Of a DNA stretch of 60,340 nt, positions 14,238 through 22,154 are shown piece after piece (position 1 is the first letter of the stretch; each line of letters begins with the position of its first letter). The stretch is from assembly GCA_045592105.1 (NCBI GenBank), contig JAZNUB010000036.1, positions 1-60,340 on the forward strand. Reading direction: 5' to 3'. The notes beneath the pieces were generated by a model, which made no database searches, was not told the DNA's origin, and saw only the letters and a list, made by a program, of their open reading frames with translations. The position numbers were made by a program, and so were the translations under genes. The DNA comes from SIG636 sp045592105. GTDB taxonomy: Bacteria; Bacillota; Clostridia; Oscillospirales; CAG-382.

Positions 14238-15389
14238 TTGCAAGTTAAAAGAGTATTTTTGATAGTGCTGGACAGCTTTGGAATAGGCACGTTGCCCGAT
14301 GCGGCAAAATACGGCGATGTTGGCGCTTGCACCATAGATAGCGTTAGAGGGCATAAGTGCTTCAGCACACCCGTAATGCAAAGCCTTGGGCTGTTTAATA
14401 TAAACGGCGTTGGCGGCGGCGTTGAAAGCCCCAAGGGGGTGTATGCACGCGTTGCGGAACGTTCCAATGGGAAGGACACGATTATAGGGCATTGGGAGCT
14501 GTGCGGCATAGTTTCGGATAAGGATTTGCCAACGTATAAAAACGGGTTTCCAAGAGAGATAATAGAAAAGTTTAAGCGCATAACGGGCAGGGAAGTGCTT
14601 TGCAACAAGCCGTACTCCGGCACAGAGGTAATAAAGGACTACGGCATGCAGCACATTGAAACGGGCGCGCTTATTGTATACACCTCGGCAGACAGCGTTT
14701 TTCAGGTTGCCGCACACGAGGACGTGGTTCCTGTGGGCGAGCTGTATCGGTACTGTGAAGCGGCGCGGGAGATGCTTGTGGGCGAGCACAGCGTTGGCAG
14801 GGTTATAGCAAGGCCGTTCGTTGGCGAGGACGGAAGCTTCACACGCACAGCCAATCGGCACGATTACGCGCTAAAGCCACCTGCAAGAACCGTTCTTAAC
14901 GATATAAAGGATGCGGGCAAGCAGGTTATAGCCATAGGCAAGATAAATGATATCTTCGCAGGCGAGGGGATAAGCGAGTACACCAAAACCAAAAACAATG
15001 CAGACGGTATGGAAAAAACCGAGATGATGATTAACAGGGATTTTGAAGGGCTTTGCTTTACAAACCTTGTGGATTTTGACCAGCAGTATGGGCACAGACG
15101 GAACGTGCAAGGCTACGCCGCCGCGCTAACGGAGTTTGACCGTTGGCTGGGCGCGTTTATAGAAAAGCTTGGGGAGGACGACGTGCTTATAATAACGGCA
15201 GACCACGGCTGTGACCCCGCCTATACCGCGCATACGGACCACACGCGTGAATACGTGCCTATGCTTATGTACGGTAGGTGCATAAAGCCAAAGAATTTAG
15301 GCGTGCTTAACAGCTTTGCGGATATAGGCAAAACGGTGTGCGCTTTGCTTTCGGTGGAAAGCGGCACGGAGGGCGAAAGCTTTATTTAA
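14238..15389 (+). CDS. deoB: Phosphopentomutase
   Basis: DeoB interconverts (deoxy)ribose 1-phosphate and 5-phosphate and links nucleoside breakdown to the pentose phosphate pathway. The 383-residue length is normal. Metal and substrate motifs are present: FLIVLDSFGIGTLPDA at residues 7-22 (first manganese aspartate), GKDTIIGHWELCG with the phosphorylated threonine, and the late DHGCDPAYTAHTDHTREYVPM metal cluster. It starts with TTG at 14238 with AAGGAAGTGA upstream; no ATG fits. A strong terminator follows at once. RpiB, encoded about 1.2 kb downstream, works in the same pentose phosphate pool. Confidence 0.97.
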   Translation: MQVKRVFLIVLDSFGIGTLPDAAKYGDVGACTIDSVRGHKCFSTPVMQSLGLFNINGVGGGVESPKGVYARVAERSNGKDTIIGHWELCGIVSDKDLPTYKNGFPREIIEKFKRITGREVLCNKPYSGTEVIKDYGMQHIETGALIVYTSADSVFQVAAHEDVVPVGELYRYCEAAREMLVGEHSVGRVIARPFVGEDGSFTRTANRHDYALKPPARTVLNDIKDAGKQVIAIGKINDIFAGEGISEYTKTKNNADGMEKTEMMINRDFEGLCFTNLVDFDQQYGHRRNVQGYAAALTEFDRWLGAFIEKLGEDDVLIITADHGCDPAYTAHTDHTREYVPMLMYGRCIKPKNLGVLNSFADIGKTVCALLSVESGTEGESFI

Positions 15390-15394
15390 ATAAT

Positions 15395-15432
15395 AGGTTG
15401 TTAAAGGCGTTGGCTTTTAGCAACCTTTTTTT
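15395..15432 (+). terminator. Terminator after deoB
   Basis: AGGTTGTTAAA (15395-15405) pairs with the TTTTAGCAACCT arm ending at 15426, followed by a T-run to 15432. Confidence 0.85.
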
Positions 15433-15448
15433 ACAAGGTACTTGATTA

Positions 15449-15476
15449 TTGACAAAAAATGTGGCATAATTATATC
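15449..15476 (+). promoter_or_regulatory. Promoter for tsaE-tsaB-rpiB
   Basis: A perfect TTGACA (15449-15454), 16 bases and TATATC (15471-15476). The start would be near 15484, leaving about 30 bases of leader before the tsaE ATG. Confidence 0.6.
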
Positions 15477-15513
15477 TGTAATCGTGTGCCGCAAGGCAAA
15501 GGGGGCAGAAGAA

Positions 15514-15948
15514 ATGGCACAGCAAAGCTTCATATCAAAAAGCGAGGCGGAAACGGAAGAGATAGCGCGCACCTTGTCCGCACAGCTTAAAAAGGGCGAT
15601 TTGCTTGCGCTGTACGGTGATATGGGCGCGGGGAAAACTGCGTTTGTTCGCGGGCTTATATCGGGCTTGCTTCCCGAATGTGTGCGGCTTGTGCATAGCC
15701 CTACCTTCGCCATAGTAAACGAGTATGCGGGCAAGGATTACTCCGTTTATCATTTTGACTTTTATCGGCTCAAGGATGAGGACGATTTGTATTCCATAGC
15801 GTTTTACGATTATCTTGACCGTGGCGGTATAATAGTGACCGAGTGGAGCGAGCTGTTTGAGGATATATTGCCGCCGTCAAGCAAAAGCGTGCGCATAGAG
15901 AAGATTGGAGAGGGGGAAAGGCGCATTTATGCTGATTTTGGCGATTGA
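15514..15948 (+). CDS. tsaE: tRNA t6A biosynthesis ATPase TsaE
   Basis: TsaE is the small ATPase that resets the TsaB-TsaD complex making N6-threonylcarbamoyladenosine at position 37 of ANN-reading tRNAs. The chosen start, ATG at 15514, follows GGGGGCAGAA; the frame from 15442 lies in the promoter. The 144 residues contain the Walker A loop GDMGAGKTAF at about 35-44, HSPTFAIVNEYAGKD, the YHFDFYRLKDEDDL segment and GGIIVTEWSE near 110. Length and motifs are typical. The next gene, tsaB, overlaps it by 20 bases, so the two are translationally coupled. Confidence 0.95.
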   Translation: MAQQSFISKSEAETEEIARTLSAQLKKGDLLALYGDMGAGKTAFVRGLISGLLPECVRLVHSPTFAIVNEYAGKDYSVYHFDFYRLKDEDDLYSIAFYDYLDRGGIIVTEWSELFEDILPPSSKSVRIEKIGEGERRIYADFGD

Positions 15949-16642
15949 TACATCTGCGCTTACCGCAACCGCCGCTGTTTGCGAATATGAAAACGGCGGT
16001 ATCAAAAAATATTCGCTAAGCTCCGTGAACAACGGATTAACACATAGCGAAACCCTGTTTCCCCTTATAGATAACGCGCTGAAGGGCTTTGGCAAAACCG
16101 TAAACGATGTTGGGCTGTTTGCCGTTGCGGCAGGCCCCGGCTCTTTTACAGGGGTTAGGATAGGCGTTTCCGCGGTAAAGGGCTTAGCCTTTGACGGGCG
16201 CCCCGTTGCCGCTGTTTCCACCTTGGAGGCGTTGGCTGAAAACATAGGGGGCGAGGGCGTTATTTGCCCGCTGATGGATGCAAGGCGCGGCGTTTTTTAT
16301 AACGCCTTGTTTGAAAGGAAAAACGGCACTCTTACGCGCCTAACGCCTGACCGTGCTATCGCGGCGGAGGAGCTTTCTGCCGAGGCGGAGGCGTATGGGC
16401 AGATATATATTTGTGGGGACGGTGCCGCGCTTTACGAAAGCTTGCACACAGGAAGCGCAAAGCTTATAAAGCCATCGCTTTGCACGGTTTATCAGAACGC
16501 GCTGTCCGTTGCGGTGTGTGCCGCAAGGCAATACGCGGCAGGCGAAACGCTAACGGCGGAAAGCTTGCCCACGATATACCTGCGTAAACCGCAGGCTGAA
16601 AGAGAAAGAGAAGAAAGGCTTAAAAAGGAGAAGGAACAATGA
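15929..16642 (+). CDS. tsaB: tRNA t6A biosynthesis protein TsaB
   Basis: TsaB is the catalytically inactive ASKHA-fold partner of TsaD. ATG at 15929 has GGGGGAAAGG upstream and overlaps the end of tsaE by 20 bases; the frame open from 15905 has no better start. The 237 residues show MLILAIDTSALTATAAV, VNNGLTHSETLFPLID and the hallmark AAGPGSFTGVRIGVSAVKGLAF, then LDAR-like MDARRGVFYNALF. The last 20 residues are highly charged (EREREERLKKEKEQ), an unusual tail. rimI, often next in this operon, is absent; rpiB follows with an ATGA overlap. Confidence 0.95.
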   Translation: MLILAIDTSALTATAAVCEYENGGIKKYSLSSVNNGLTHSETLFPLIDNALKGFGKTVNDVGLFAVAAGPGSFTGVRIGVSAVKGLAFDGRPVAAVSTLEALAENIGGEGVICPLMDARRGVFYNALFERKNGTLTRLTPDRAIAAEELSAEAEAYGQIYICGDGAALYESLHTGSAKLIKPSLCTVYQNALSVAVCAARQYAAGETLTAESLPTIYLRKPQAEREREERLKKEKEQ

Positions 16643-17073
16643 AATTAGTAATTGCGGCAGACCATGGCGGATACGATATTAAACAGGCAATAATAAAGGC
16701 ACTTACAGAGGATGGGCACACGGTAACGGATTTGGGCACAAATAACGGCACCGATTCCGTTGATTATCCCGTTTTTGCTAAAGAGCTTTGCTCCGTACTG
16801 CAAAAGGAGGAAGCTCAGCTTGGCATCCTTTGTTGCGGAACGGGCATTGGTATGTCCATCGCGGCTAACAAGCAACGCGGTATCCGCGCGGCTGTGCTTT
16901 CCGACGAGTTTTCTGCGGAGATGACAAGGCGCCACAACAATTCCAACGTGCTGTGCCTTGGCGGCAGAGTTATAGACGGCGAAAAGGCAATAAAGCTTGC
17001 GCGCATCTTTGTTGGCACCGAGTTTGAGGGCGGCCGTCACCAAAGGCGCGTTGATATGCTTGAAACGCTTTAA
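16639..17073 (+). CDS. rpiB: Ribose 5-phosphate isomerase B
   Basis: RpiB interconverts ribose 5-phosphate and ribulose 5-phosphate. The ATG overlaps the tsaB stop as ATGA. The 144 residues carry MKLVIAADHGGYDIK, the LGTNNGTDSVDYPVFA loop, the catalytic cysteine in GILCCGTGIGMSIAANK (about residues 63-79), RRHNNSNVLCLGGR and FEGGRHQRRVDML. All are diagnostic of the LacAB/RpiB family. Length is normal. With deoB upstream it feeds pentose phosphates; its coupling to the t6A genes looks like operon convenience. Confidence 0.95.
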   Translation: MKLVIAADHGGYDIKQAIIKALTEDGHTVTDLGTNNGTDSVDYPVFAKELCSVLQKEEAQLGILCCGTGIGMSIAANKQRGIRAAVLSDEFSAEMTRRHNNSNVLCLGGRVIDGEKAIKLARIFVGTEFEGGRHQRRVDMLETL

Positions 17074-17089
17074 TTGTTTAGGAGAAGGT

Positions 17090-18100
17090 ATGAACGAACG
17101 TAAACCTACGTCCGCGCCGCAAAGCGCACCAACGGACGTGTTTAAGGCTGATGCTCAAGCCAAGGTGCAGGAGCTAAAGCCTACCGATACAGGCTTATAC
17201 ACGGTGGACGGTGTGGCGCATCGCGCTTTAAGCGAACGCACTCTTAAAAAGCGCCTTGCAAAGCTTGCATCGTCCCGCTCGGTGCTGTTGCTTGCGCTTC
17301 TTGTCAGCCTTTCTGCCATCCTTACGGCGTTTAGAGGCTATCTGGTGCCGATAACCGTGTTTCTAACGGCGGAGCGCGTTTTGTTTGCCGTTGGCTTGTG
17401 GATGGTATATATCACGGCGGGCAAAAAAGGCGGCAAGCTGTTGGCGGCGCTTCCGTTGTATTCAGGCGTTGCGGCTATAATAGGGCTGCTGTTTTTGGCG
17501 GCTTTTATTTCCTGCGCTATGTTTGGCAAGCTTTTGCTGTTCCAAACCGAAGGCTCGGTACAGCTTGTGCGCGTTATATACTCCGCCAAGCTTTGGGCTA
17601 TAGTTCCCGCATTGCTTTGCATTATGGCGGCGTACTGCTTCTATCTTTTTAAACGCCACGAAAGGCAACTTCTTTGCAACGTTAGGGATGGGCTTAAGTA
17701 CGGCTTCCCCTTCGAGCAGGGGTATAGCGCTTACGCGCGCAGCTGCGTGGCGGTTGCGGTGCTTTTTGCGGCGTTTCAGATAACGCGTGCGTTTTTTGGC
17801 GGCTTTTCACAGCTTGGCTTCATACCTGACCACGCCGTTAAAATGCTGGATAGTTTGCTGCTGCCTCAGCTTAACTACGGCGTTAGCCTTGTCGGCGTGC
17901 TTGTTCAAGCGGCTTCTCTTGTGCTTGCGGCAACGCTTGCGTACCGCTATGGCAACACGGTGAAGAAATACAAGGCGCAAAAGGCGGCGCTGGACGGTGC
18001 AAAGCAAGCCGCAAAGGAAAGCGCAAACGCCGTTATAGAAATGGAAAACGAAAAAGCCGCGGCGCGCGCCAAAAATGACAGCGGTAACGCAAAAGCGTAA
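17090..18100 (+). CDS. Multi-pass membrane protein with charged ends, unknown
   Basis: ATG at 17090 has GGAGAAGG directly upstream, so I reject the longer frame from 16997. The 336 residues begin with a Pro/Ala/Thr-rich hydrophilic stretch of about 75 residues, then have six or seven membrane segments (about 80-100, 105-125, 135-160, 180-205, 240-260, 280-305), and end in an Ala/Lys-rich helix (AAKESANAVIEMENEKAAARAKN). No family is recognised. It follows rpiB by 16 bases and may be the last gene of the tsaE operon; the L33 promoter lies 28 bases beyond its stop. Confidence 0.78.
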   Translation: MNERKPTSAPQSAPTDVFKADAQAKVQELKPTDTGLYTVDGVAHRALSERTLKKRLAKLASSRSVLLLALLVSLSAILTAFRGYLVPITVFLTAERVLFAVGLWMVYITAGKKGGKLLAALPLYSGVAAIIGLLFLAAFISCAMFGKLLLFQTEGSVQLVRVIYSAKLWAIVPALLCIMAAYCFYLFKRHERQLLCNVRDGLKYGFPFEQGYSAYARSCVAVAVLFAAFQITRAFFGGFSQLGFIPDHAVKMLDSLLLPQLNYGVSLVGVLVQAASLVLAATLAYRYGNTVKKYKAQKAALDGAKQAAKESANAVIEMENEKAAARAKNDSGNAKA

Positions 18101-18128
18101 AAAATAAAGGCGAAAAACACAAAAAACT

Positions 18129-18158
18129 ATTGACAAAAGACCATCTGCGGTGATATAA
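18129..18158 (+). promoter_or_regulatory. Strong promoter for rpmG-secE-nusG-rplK-rplA
   Basis: TTGACA (18129-18134), an 18-base spacer and TATAAT (18153-18158). The roughly 90-base leader carries a small GTGCC/GGCAC hairpin after a run of T (about 18182-18208). Confidence 0.8.
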
Positions 18159-18256
18159 TGGTTCTACCTCTGCGGAAGGTCTTTTTTTCGTGCCTATTTT
18201 TGGCACAAGAAAACCTTTTAATAAAGAGGAAGGTAACAAATAATGGAGGTGCCGAA

Positions 18257-18406
18257 ATGAGAGTTAAGATCACTTTTGTTTGTAGTGAGTGCAAGCAGAG
18301 AAATTACGAAAGCATGAAGAACAAAAAGAATGACCCTGACAGACTTGAGCTTAAGAAGTATTGTAGATTCTGCAAAAAGCGTACAGTCCATAAGGAAAGC
18401 AAGTAA
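18257..18406 (+). CDS. rpmG: 50S ribosomal protein L33
   Basis: A 49-residue zinc-ribbon protein of the large subunit. ATG at 18257 follows GGAGGTG; the longer upstream frame is leader. MRVKITFVCSECKQRNYES supplies the first CxxC pair and KYCRFCKKRTVHKESK the second, so this is the zinc-binding (C+) form of L33. It is the first gene of the translation/secretion operon, 11 bases before secE, an order that is standard in Firmicutes. Confidence 0.97.
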   Translation: MRVKITFVCSECKQRNYESMKNKKNDPDRLELKKYCRFCKKRTVHKESK

Positions 18407-18417
18407 GGAGTAACGAT

Positions 18418-19005
18418 ATGAAAAAATCTTTAAGCGTTTTAGCGCTTTTGCTCTCTTTAGTTGCAGTTTTGTCCTTTGGTTCGCTTTCCGCTTATGCTGA
18501 AAGCAGCGATGTTGTTTCCGTTGATGCTTCTGTTGATGCTTCTATCGACGCATCCGTGGATGCTTCTGTGGACGTTTCCGCTGATGCTTCCGAGGATGCA
18601 TCTGCTGACGATTCTGAGGATGCTTCTACCGATGCTTCTGATGACGCTTCCAAAGAAACTTCTAAGGAAGAATCTAAGGATGCGGCAACCGATAACAAAA
18701 AGGATGATGACGATGAGAAAAAGTTCCCTTGGGCGCTTGTAATTTTCCTCGCTATCGTTGTTATCGTTGCAGTAGTTTGCTTCGTATGCATCAAGCTTGA
18801 CAATGTTGTTGGCCGTTGGCTTAAGAACTTCTTTAAGGACTATAAGAGCGAAATTAAGAAGGTTACATGGCCGTCTAAAGAGGTTACTATTAAGAGCACT
18901 ATAGTTGTTCTTGTATGCCTTATCGTTAGCGGTGCTGTTGTTGGCCTTTTGGACTTTGGTCTTGCAAAGCTTATTGAGCTGTTTAGAGACCTTGTAAGCA
19001 AATAA
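18418..19005 (+). CDS. secE: SecE translocase subunit with an added signal peptide and Asp-Ala-Ser repeat domain
   Basis: SecE is the essential clamp subunit of the SecYEG channel. The last 65 residues are canonical: an amphipathic helix with WLKNFFKDYKSEIKKVTWPS, then a membrane segment (IVVLVCLIVSGAVVGLLDF). Gram-positive SecE is normally only 60-90 residues, but this protein has 195. It starts with a full signal-peptide-like segment (residues 1-27, ending SAYA), then about 65 residues of DASVDASxDAS repeats turning into SKETSKEESKD and a lysine/aspartate run, then an extra membrane segment (about 101-125). The predicted topology, in-out then repeat outside then out-in, puts the SecE helix correctly on the cytoplasmic face. 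ATG with AAGGAGT upstream, between rpmG and nusG, leaves no doubt that this is the operon's SecE. The same repeats occur in the LRR protein at 56,726. Confidence 0.93.
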   Translation: MKKSLSVLALLLSLVAVLSFGSLSAYAESSDVVSVDASVDASIDASVDASVDVSADASEDASADDSEDASTDASDDASKETSKEESKDAATDNKKDDDDEKKFPWALVIFLAIVVIVAVVCFVCIKLDNVVGRWLKNFFKDYKSEIKKVTWPSKEVTIKSTIVVLVCLIVSGAVVGLLDFGLAKLIELFRDLVSK

Positions 19006-19024
19006 TTAAGGGGTTTGGTTTTAC

Positions 19025-19567
19025 ATGAATATAGCACATGAAGATACCCCGCTTTGGTACGTTGTCCACACATATTCCGGGTACGAAAACAAGGTTGCAA
19101 GCAACCTTGAAAAAATGGTGGAAAACCGCGGGATTGCAGATTTGATACAGGATATACGTATTCCTACGGAGATCGTTTCGGAAATAACTGCCGATAGCGA
19201 AACTCCTAAGGAAGTTGAAAGAAAGCTTTTCCCGTGCTATGTCCTTGTGAAGATGGTAATGAACCCCGAAACTTGGCACATAGTACGCAGCACATCGGGC
19301 GTAACGGGCTTTGTAGGCCCCGGCTCTAACCCCACCCCGCTTTCCGATGCCGAGGTTGAGGCTTTGGGCGTTGAGGTTAAGGTTATAGAGGTTAATTACG
19401 CCGTTGGTGACAATGTTAAGATTTGCAGCGGGCCGCTTTCCGGCTTTATCGGCGTTGTTGAAGAGATAACGGACGATAAGCGTAAGGTAACGGTTAGCGC
19501 ATCCCTCTTCGGTAGGGAAACCAAGGTAGAGCTTGATACCAACCAAGTAGAGGTTGTAGAGCAGTAG
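19025..19567 (+). CDS. nusG: Transcription elongation and antitermination factor NusG
   Basis: NusG binds RNA polymerase and modulates pausing, termination and coupling to translation. The 180 residues have the NGN domain (PLWYVVHTYSGYENKVASNL at 9-28, LFPCYVLVKMVM, WHIVRSTSGVTGFVG) and a C-terminal KOW domain (YAVGDNVKICSGPLSGFIGVVEEI). Length and order are standard. The gene lies 19 bases after secE and before rplK, its normal place. Confidence 0.97.
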   Translation: MNIAHEDTPLWYVVHTYSGYENKVASNLEKMVENRGIADLIQDIRIPTEIVSEITADSETPKEVERKLFPCYVLVKMVMNPETWHIVRSTSGVTGFVGPGSNPTPLSDAEVEALGVEVKVIEVNYAVGDNVKICSGPLSGFIGVVEEITDDKRKVTVSASLFGRETKVELDTNQVEVVEQ

Positions 19568-19680
19568 CCGCGGGGCGGACTAATACCGCCTATCCGTCGC
19601 ACACTAAACAGCTACCTAAACAAAGAAATTTACCGAACAAAATATAAAGCAAGGCTAAAAGCCGTAAAACAAATGTGGGA

Positions 19681-19698
19681 GGGAGCCGCCATGCTCCC
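19681..19698 (+). promoter_or_regulatory. Small hairpin in the nusG-rplK spacer
   Basis: GGGAGC (19681-19686) pairs with GCTCCC (19693-19698) within a 159-base spacer. The purpose is unknown; it may position ribosomes or RNase cleavage before rplK. I see no T-run. Confidence 0.4.
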
Positions 19699-19726
19699 GA
19701 TTACGATTACCACGGAGGTGTAAATT

Positions 19727-20152
19727 ATGGCAAAGAAGATAGTAGGTTATATTAAACTTCAAATTCCCGCCGGTAAGGCAACTCCTCAACCGCCCATCGG
19801 TCCTGCCCTTGGTCAGTACGGTGTTGCTATACCTATGTTTACTAAGGAGTTCAACGAAAGAACAAAGAACGATGTTGGTCTTATAATCCCCGTTGTTATC
19901 ACTGTATATGCAGACCGTTCTTTCTCCTTCATCACCAAAACTCCTCCCGCAGCAGTTCTTATTAAGAAGGCTTGCGGTATCGAAACAGCATCCGGTACTC
20001 CTAACAAGACCAAGGTTGCACAGATAACCAAGGATCAGGTTCGCAAGATAGCAGAAACCAAGATGCCCGACCTTAATGCGGCATCTATTGAAACAGCTAT
20101 GAGCATGATCGCAGGTACTGCTCGTTCTATGGGCGTTACCGTAGTTGACTAA
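19727..20152 (+). CDS. rplK: 50S ribosomal protein L11
   Basis: L11 builds the GTPase-associated centre with 23S rRNA and the L10-L12 stalk. The 141-residue length is standard. KIVGYIKLQIPAGKATPQPPIGPALGQYGVAI at the start contains the proline-rich hinge, and the C-terminus has DLNAASIETAMSMIAGTARSMG, which binds rRNA. ATG has GGAGGTG upstream. The gene is followed 13 bases later by rplA. Confidence 0.98.
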   Translation: MAKKIVGYIKLQIPAGKATPQPPIGPALGQYGVAIPMFTKEFNERTKNDVGLIIPVVITVYADRSFSFITKTPPAAVLIKKACGIETASGTPNKTKVAQITKDQVRKIAETKMPDLNAASIETAMSMIAGTARSMGVTVVD

Positions 20153-20165
20153 GGAGGGCGCGGAT

Positions 20166-20864
20166 ATGAAGAAAGGTAAGAAGTACGTTGAAAGCCTTAA
20201 GGCTTTCGAAAAGAGCAAGATTTATGAAAGCGACGAAGCTTTTGGCATCGTTTGCGATATAGCTAAAGCAAAGTTTGATGAAACCGTAGAAGTTCACTTC
20301 AGAATGGGCTTGGACTCCCGCCATGCAGACCAGCAGGTTAGAGGCGCAGTTGTTCTTCCCAACGGTACAGGTAAGACCGTTCGTACCCTCGTTTTCGCTA
20401 AGGGTGACAAAGCTACCGCTGCTGAAGAGGCTGGCTCCGACTATGTAGGTGCTGAAGAATACGTACAGAAGATCCAGAAAGAAAACTGGTTTGATTTTGA
20501 CGTTATCATCGCTACCCCCGATATGATGGGCGTTATCGGCCGTCTCGGTAAGATCCTTGGTCCTAAGGGCTTGATGCCTAACCCAAAGGCAGGTACCGTT
20601 ACTATGGACGTTGCTAAGGCTGTTGTTGAAGCTAAAGCAGGTAAGATCGAATACAGGCTTGACAAGACCAATATTATCCACTGCCCCATTGGTAAGATAA
20701 GCTTTGGTAAGGATAAGCTTAAGGAAAACTATCAAACCCTTCTCGGCGCTCTTATTAAGGCTAAGCCCGCAGCAGCTAAGGGTCAGTATATTAAGTCCTG
20801 CGTTATCGCTTCCACTATGGGCCCCGGCATTAAGGTTAACCCCACAATGAAGTTTGAAGGCTAA
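20166..20864 (+). CDS. rplA: 50S ribosomal protein L1
   Basis: L1 forms the mobile stalk near the E site and in bacteria often represses its own L11-L1 mRNA. ATG at 20166 has GGAGGGCG upstream. The 232 residues carry YVESLKAFEKSKIYE, VEVHFRMGLDSRHADQQVRG, the GLMPNPKAGTVT loop (the family signature GxMPNPKxGTV) and SxGPGIKVNP-like STMGPGIKVNP at the end. It is typical throughout. The rplJ promoter starts 23 bases after the stop. Confidence 0.98.
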   Translation: MKKGKKYVESLKAFEKSKIYESDEAFGIVCDIAKAKFDETVEVHFRMGLDSRHADQQVRGAVVLPNGTGKTVRTLVFAKGDKATAAEEAGSDYVGAEEYVQKIQKENWFDFDVIIATPDMMGVIGRLGKILGPKGLMPNPKAGTVTMDVAKAVVEAKAGKIEYRLDKTNIIHCPIGKISFGKDKLKENYQTLLGALIKAKPAAAKGQYIKSCVIASTMGPGIKVNPTMKFEG

Positions 20865-20887
20865 TATACAAAAAGAAAAAATAGCTA

Positions 20888-20916
20888 TTGACAAACCGAT
20901 TTATCGGTGTTATAAT
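20888..20916 (+). promoter_or_regulatory. Promoter for rplJ-rplL
   Basis: TTGACA (20888-20893), a 17-base spacer and TATAAT (20911-20916), both perfect consensus boxes. Confidence 0.85.
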
Positions 20917-20922
20917 TACAAA

Positions 20923-21055
20923 GCTTGATAAAAGCATTTCCGCAGACAGCAGGTCCGTTCCAAACGGATAAGGTGTTTTTCCCGCCTGCCGAGGATGTAT
21001 AAAGTTCCTAATAGGTTCATTATGCCCCTCGCTGTCTGTACGGCGGGGGGCTTTT
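20923..21055 (+). ncRNA. L10 ribosomal-protein leader
   Basis: This 5' leader binds the L10-L12 complex to autoregulate rplJL. The features visible are GCAGACAGCAGG (20942-20953) near the 5' end, CCTGCCGAGG (about 20985-20994), and CCTCGCTGTCTG (21027-21038), whose GCTGTCTG is exactly complementary to CAGACAGC at 20943-20950. The final GC-rich hairpin (about 21023-21051) followed by CTTTTG is a terminator that competes with that long-range pairing. This is the layout of the L10 leader of Firmicutes (Rfam L10_leader). rplJ starts 36 bases later. Confidence 0.85.
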
Positions 21056-21090
21056 GTTGATACAATTATTATTCGGAGGTGAAACCATAA

Positions 21091-21612
21091 ATGGCAAGCG
21101 CAAAGGTTTTGGAACAAAAACAGGCGATAGTTGCAGCATTAGCTAAAAAAATAAAGTCATCTGTTTCCGGCGTACTCGTTGACTACAAAGGCATCAACGT
21201 TGAGGACGATACCAAGCTTAGAGCAGAGCTTCGTAAGGCAGGCGTAGAGTATTCCGTTATTAAGAACACTCTTATCAGCAAGGCTTGTGATGAAGTTGGT
21301 TATGAAGACCTTAAGGGTTCCCTTACAGGTATGACCGCTATGGCAATAAGCATGGATGATCCCGTTGCAGCAGCAAAAATTCTTGCTAACTACGCAAAGG
21401 ACCATGATAACTTTGTTCTCAAGGCAGGCTATGTAGACGGCAACGTGCTTGACGCGGCAGGCGTTAAGGCTCTCGCAGATACCCCTTCCAAGGAAGTTCT
21501 TCTTGGCAGGCTACTTGGCTCTCTCCAGTCTTCTCTTTACGGCTTCGTATATGGCCTTCAGGCTATTATCGACAAGGCAGAAGGCGGCGCAGAAGCTCCC
21601 GCAGCAGAATAG
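21091..21612 (+). CDS. rplJ: 50S ribosomal protein L10
   Basis: L10 anchors the L7/L12 dimers to the ribosomal stalk. ATG has GGAGGTGAAA upstream. The 173 residues carry GVLVDYKGINVEDDTKLRAELRKAGVEYSVIKNTL (rRNA-binding part) and a C-terminal helix for L12 dimers, ending in an Ala/Glu-rich tail. Length is normal. Expression is controlled by the leader at 20923-21055. Confidence 0.98.
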   Translation: MASAKVLEQKQAIVAALAKKIKSSVSGVLVDYKGINVEDDTKLRAELRKAGVEYSVIKNTLISKACDEVGYEDLKGSLTGMTAMAISMDDPVAAAKILANYAKDHDNFVLKAGYVDGNVLDAAGVKALADTPSKEVLLGRLLGSLQSSLYGFVYGLQAIIDKAEGGAEAPAAE

Positions 21613-21660
21613 TTGCATAACAACATTTATTTTTGAATTATTTATTTGGAGGATATTAAA

Positions 21661-22032
21661 ATGAACGAGAAATTTCAAACTATCATAGACACCATCAAGG
21701 GTCTTACCATTCTTGAACTTGCTGATCTTGTTAAGGCAATCGAAGAAGAATTTGGCGTATCCGCAGCTCCCGTTGCAGTAGCAGCAGGCCCCGCAGCTGC
21801 AGCAGCTCCCGTTGAAGAAAAGACCGAGTTTGACGTTGTTGTTACCGTTGCCGGTGACAAGAGAACCAGCGTTATCAAGATCGTTAAGGATCTTGCAGGT
21901 GTTGGTCTTAAGGAAGCTAAGGACATCGTTGACGCTCTCCCCAAGGCAATCAAGGAAGGCGTTTCCAAGGAAGAAGCAGAAGCTCTCAAGAAGCAGCTTG
22001 AAGAAGCTGGCGCAACCGTTGAAATTAAGTAA
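21661..22032 (+). CDS. rplL: 50S ribosomal protein L7/L12
   Basis: The multi-copy stalk protein that recruits translational GTPases. ATG at 21661 follows TTGGAGG; the ATG at 21646 precedes the ribosome binding site and is rejected. The 123 residues show the N-terminal dimerisation helices (TILELADLVKAIEEEFGVSA), the alanine-rich hinge, and the C-terminal domain EFDVVVTVAGDKRTSVIKIVKDLAGVGLKEAKDIVDALPK. A terminator follows at once. rpoB, the usual next gene, is not present. Confidence 0.98.
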   Translation: MNEKFQTIIDTIKGLTILELADLVKAIEEEFGVSAAPVAVAAGPAAAAAPVEEKTEFDVVVTVAGDKRTSVIKIVKDLAGVGLKEAKDIVDALPKAIKEGVSKEEAEALKKQLEEAGATVEIK

Positions 22033-22054
22033 TTTCTGCGCTTAAATGCACATA

Positions 22055-22082
22055 AAAAGGGAGGCAATCGCCTCCCTTTTTT
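22055..22082 (+). terminator. Terminator after rplL
   Basis: GGGAGGC (22059-22065) pairs with GCCTCCC (22070-22076) around AATC, followed by TTTTTT. The A-run on the other side extends the stem. Confidence 0.92.
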
Positions 22083-22154
22083 GGCTCTATAATAAATTAT
22101 TTGTTATAGTGTGTGGTATTTTGTGCTAACCATTTCAAAAAAACGATTATGTGC

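Noticed and set aside
18461..18803. Alternative frames (plus and minus) across the SecE repeat region
   Set aside because: Both arise from the repetitive codons of secE and lack start signals; the SecE frame is fixed by the conserved C-terminus and the signal peptide.
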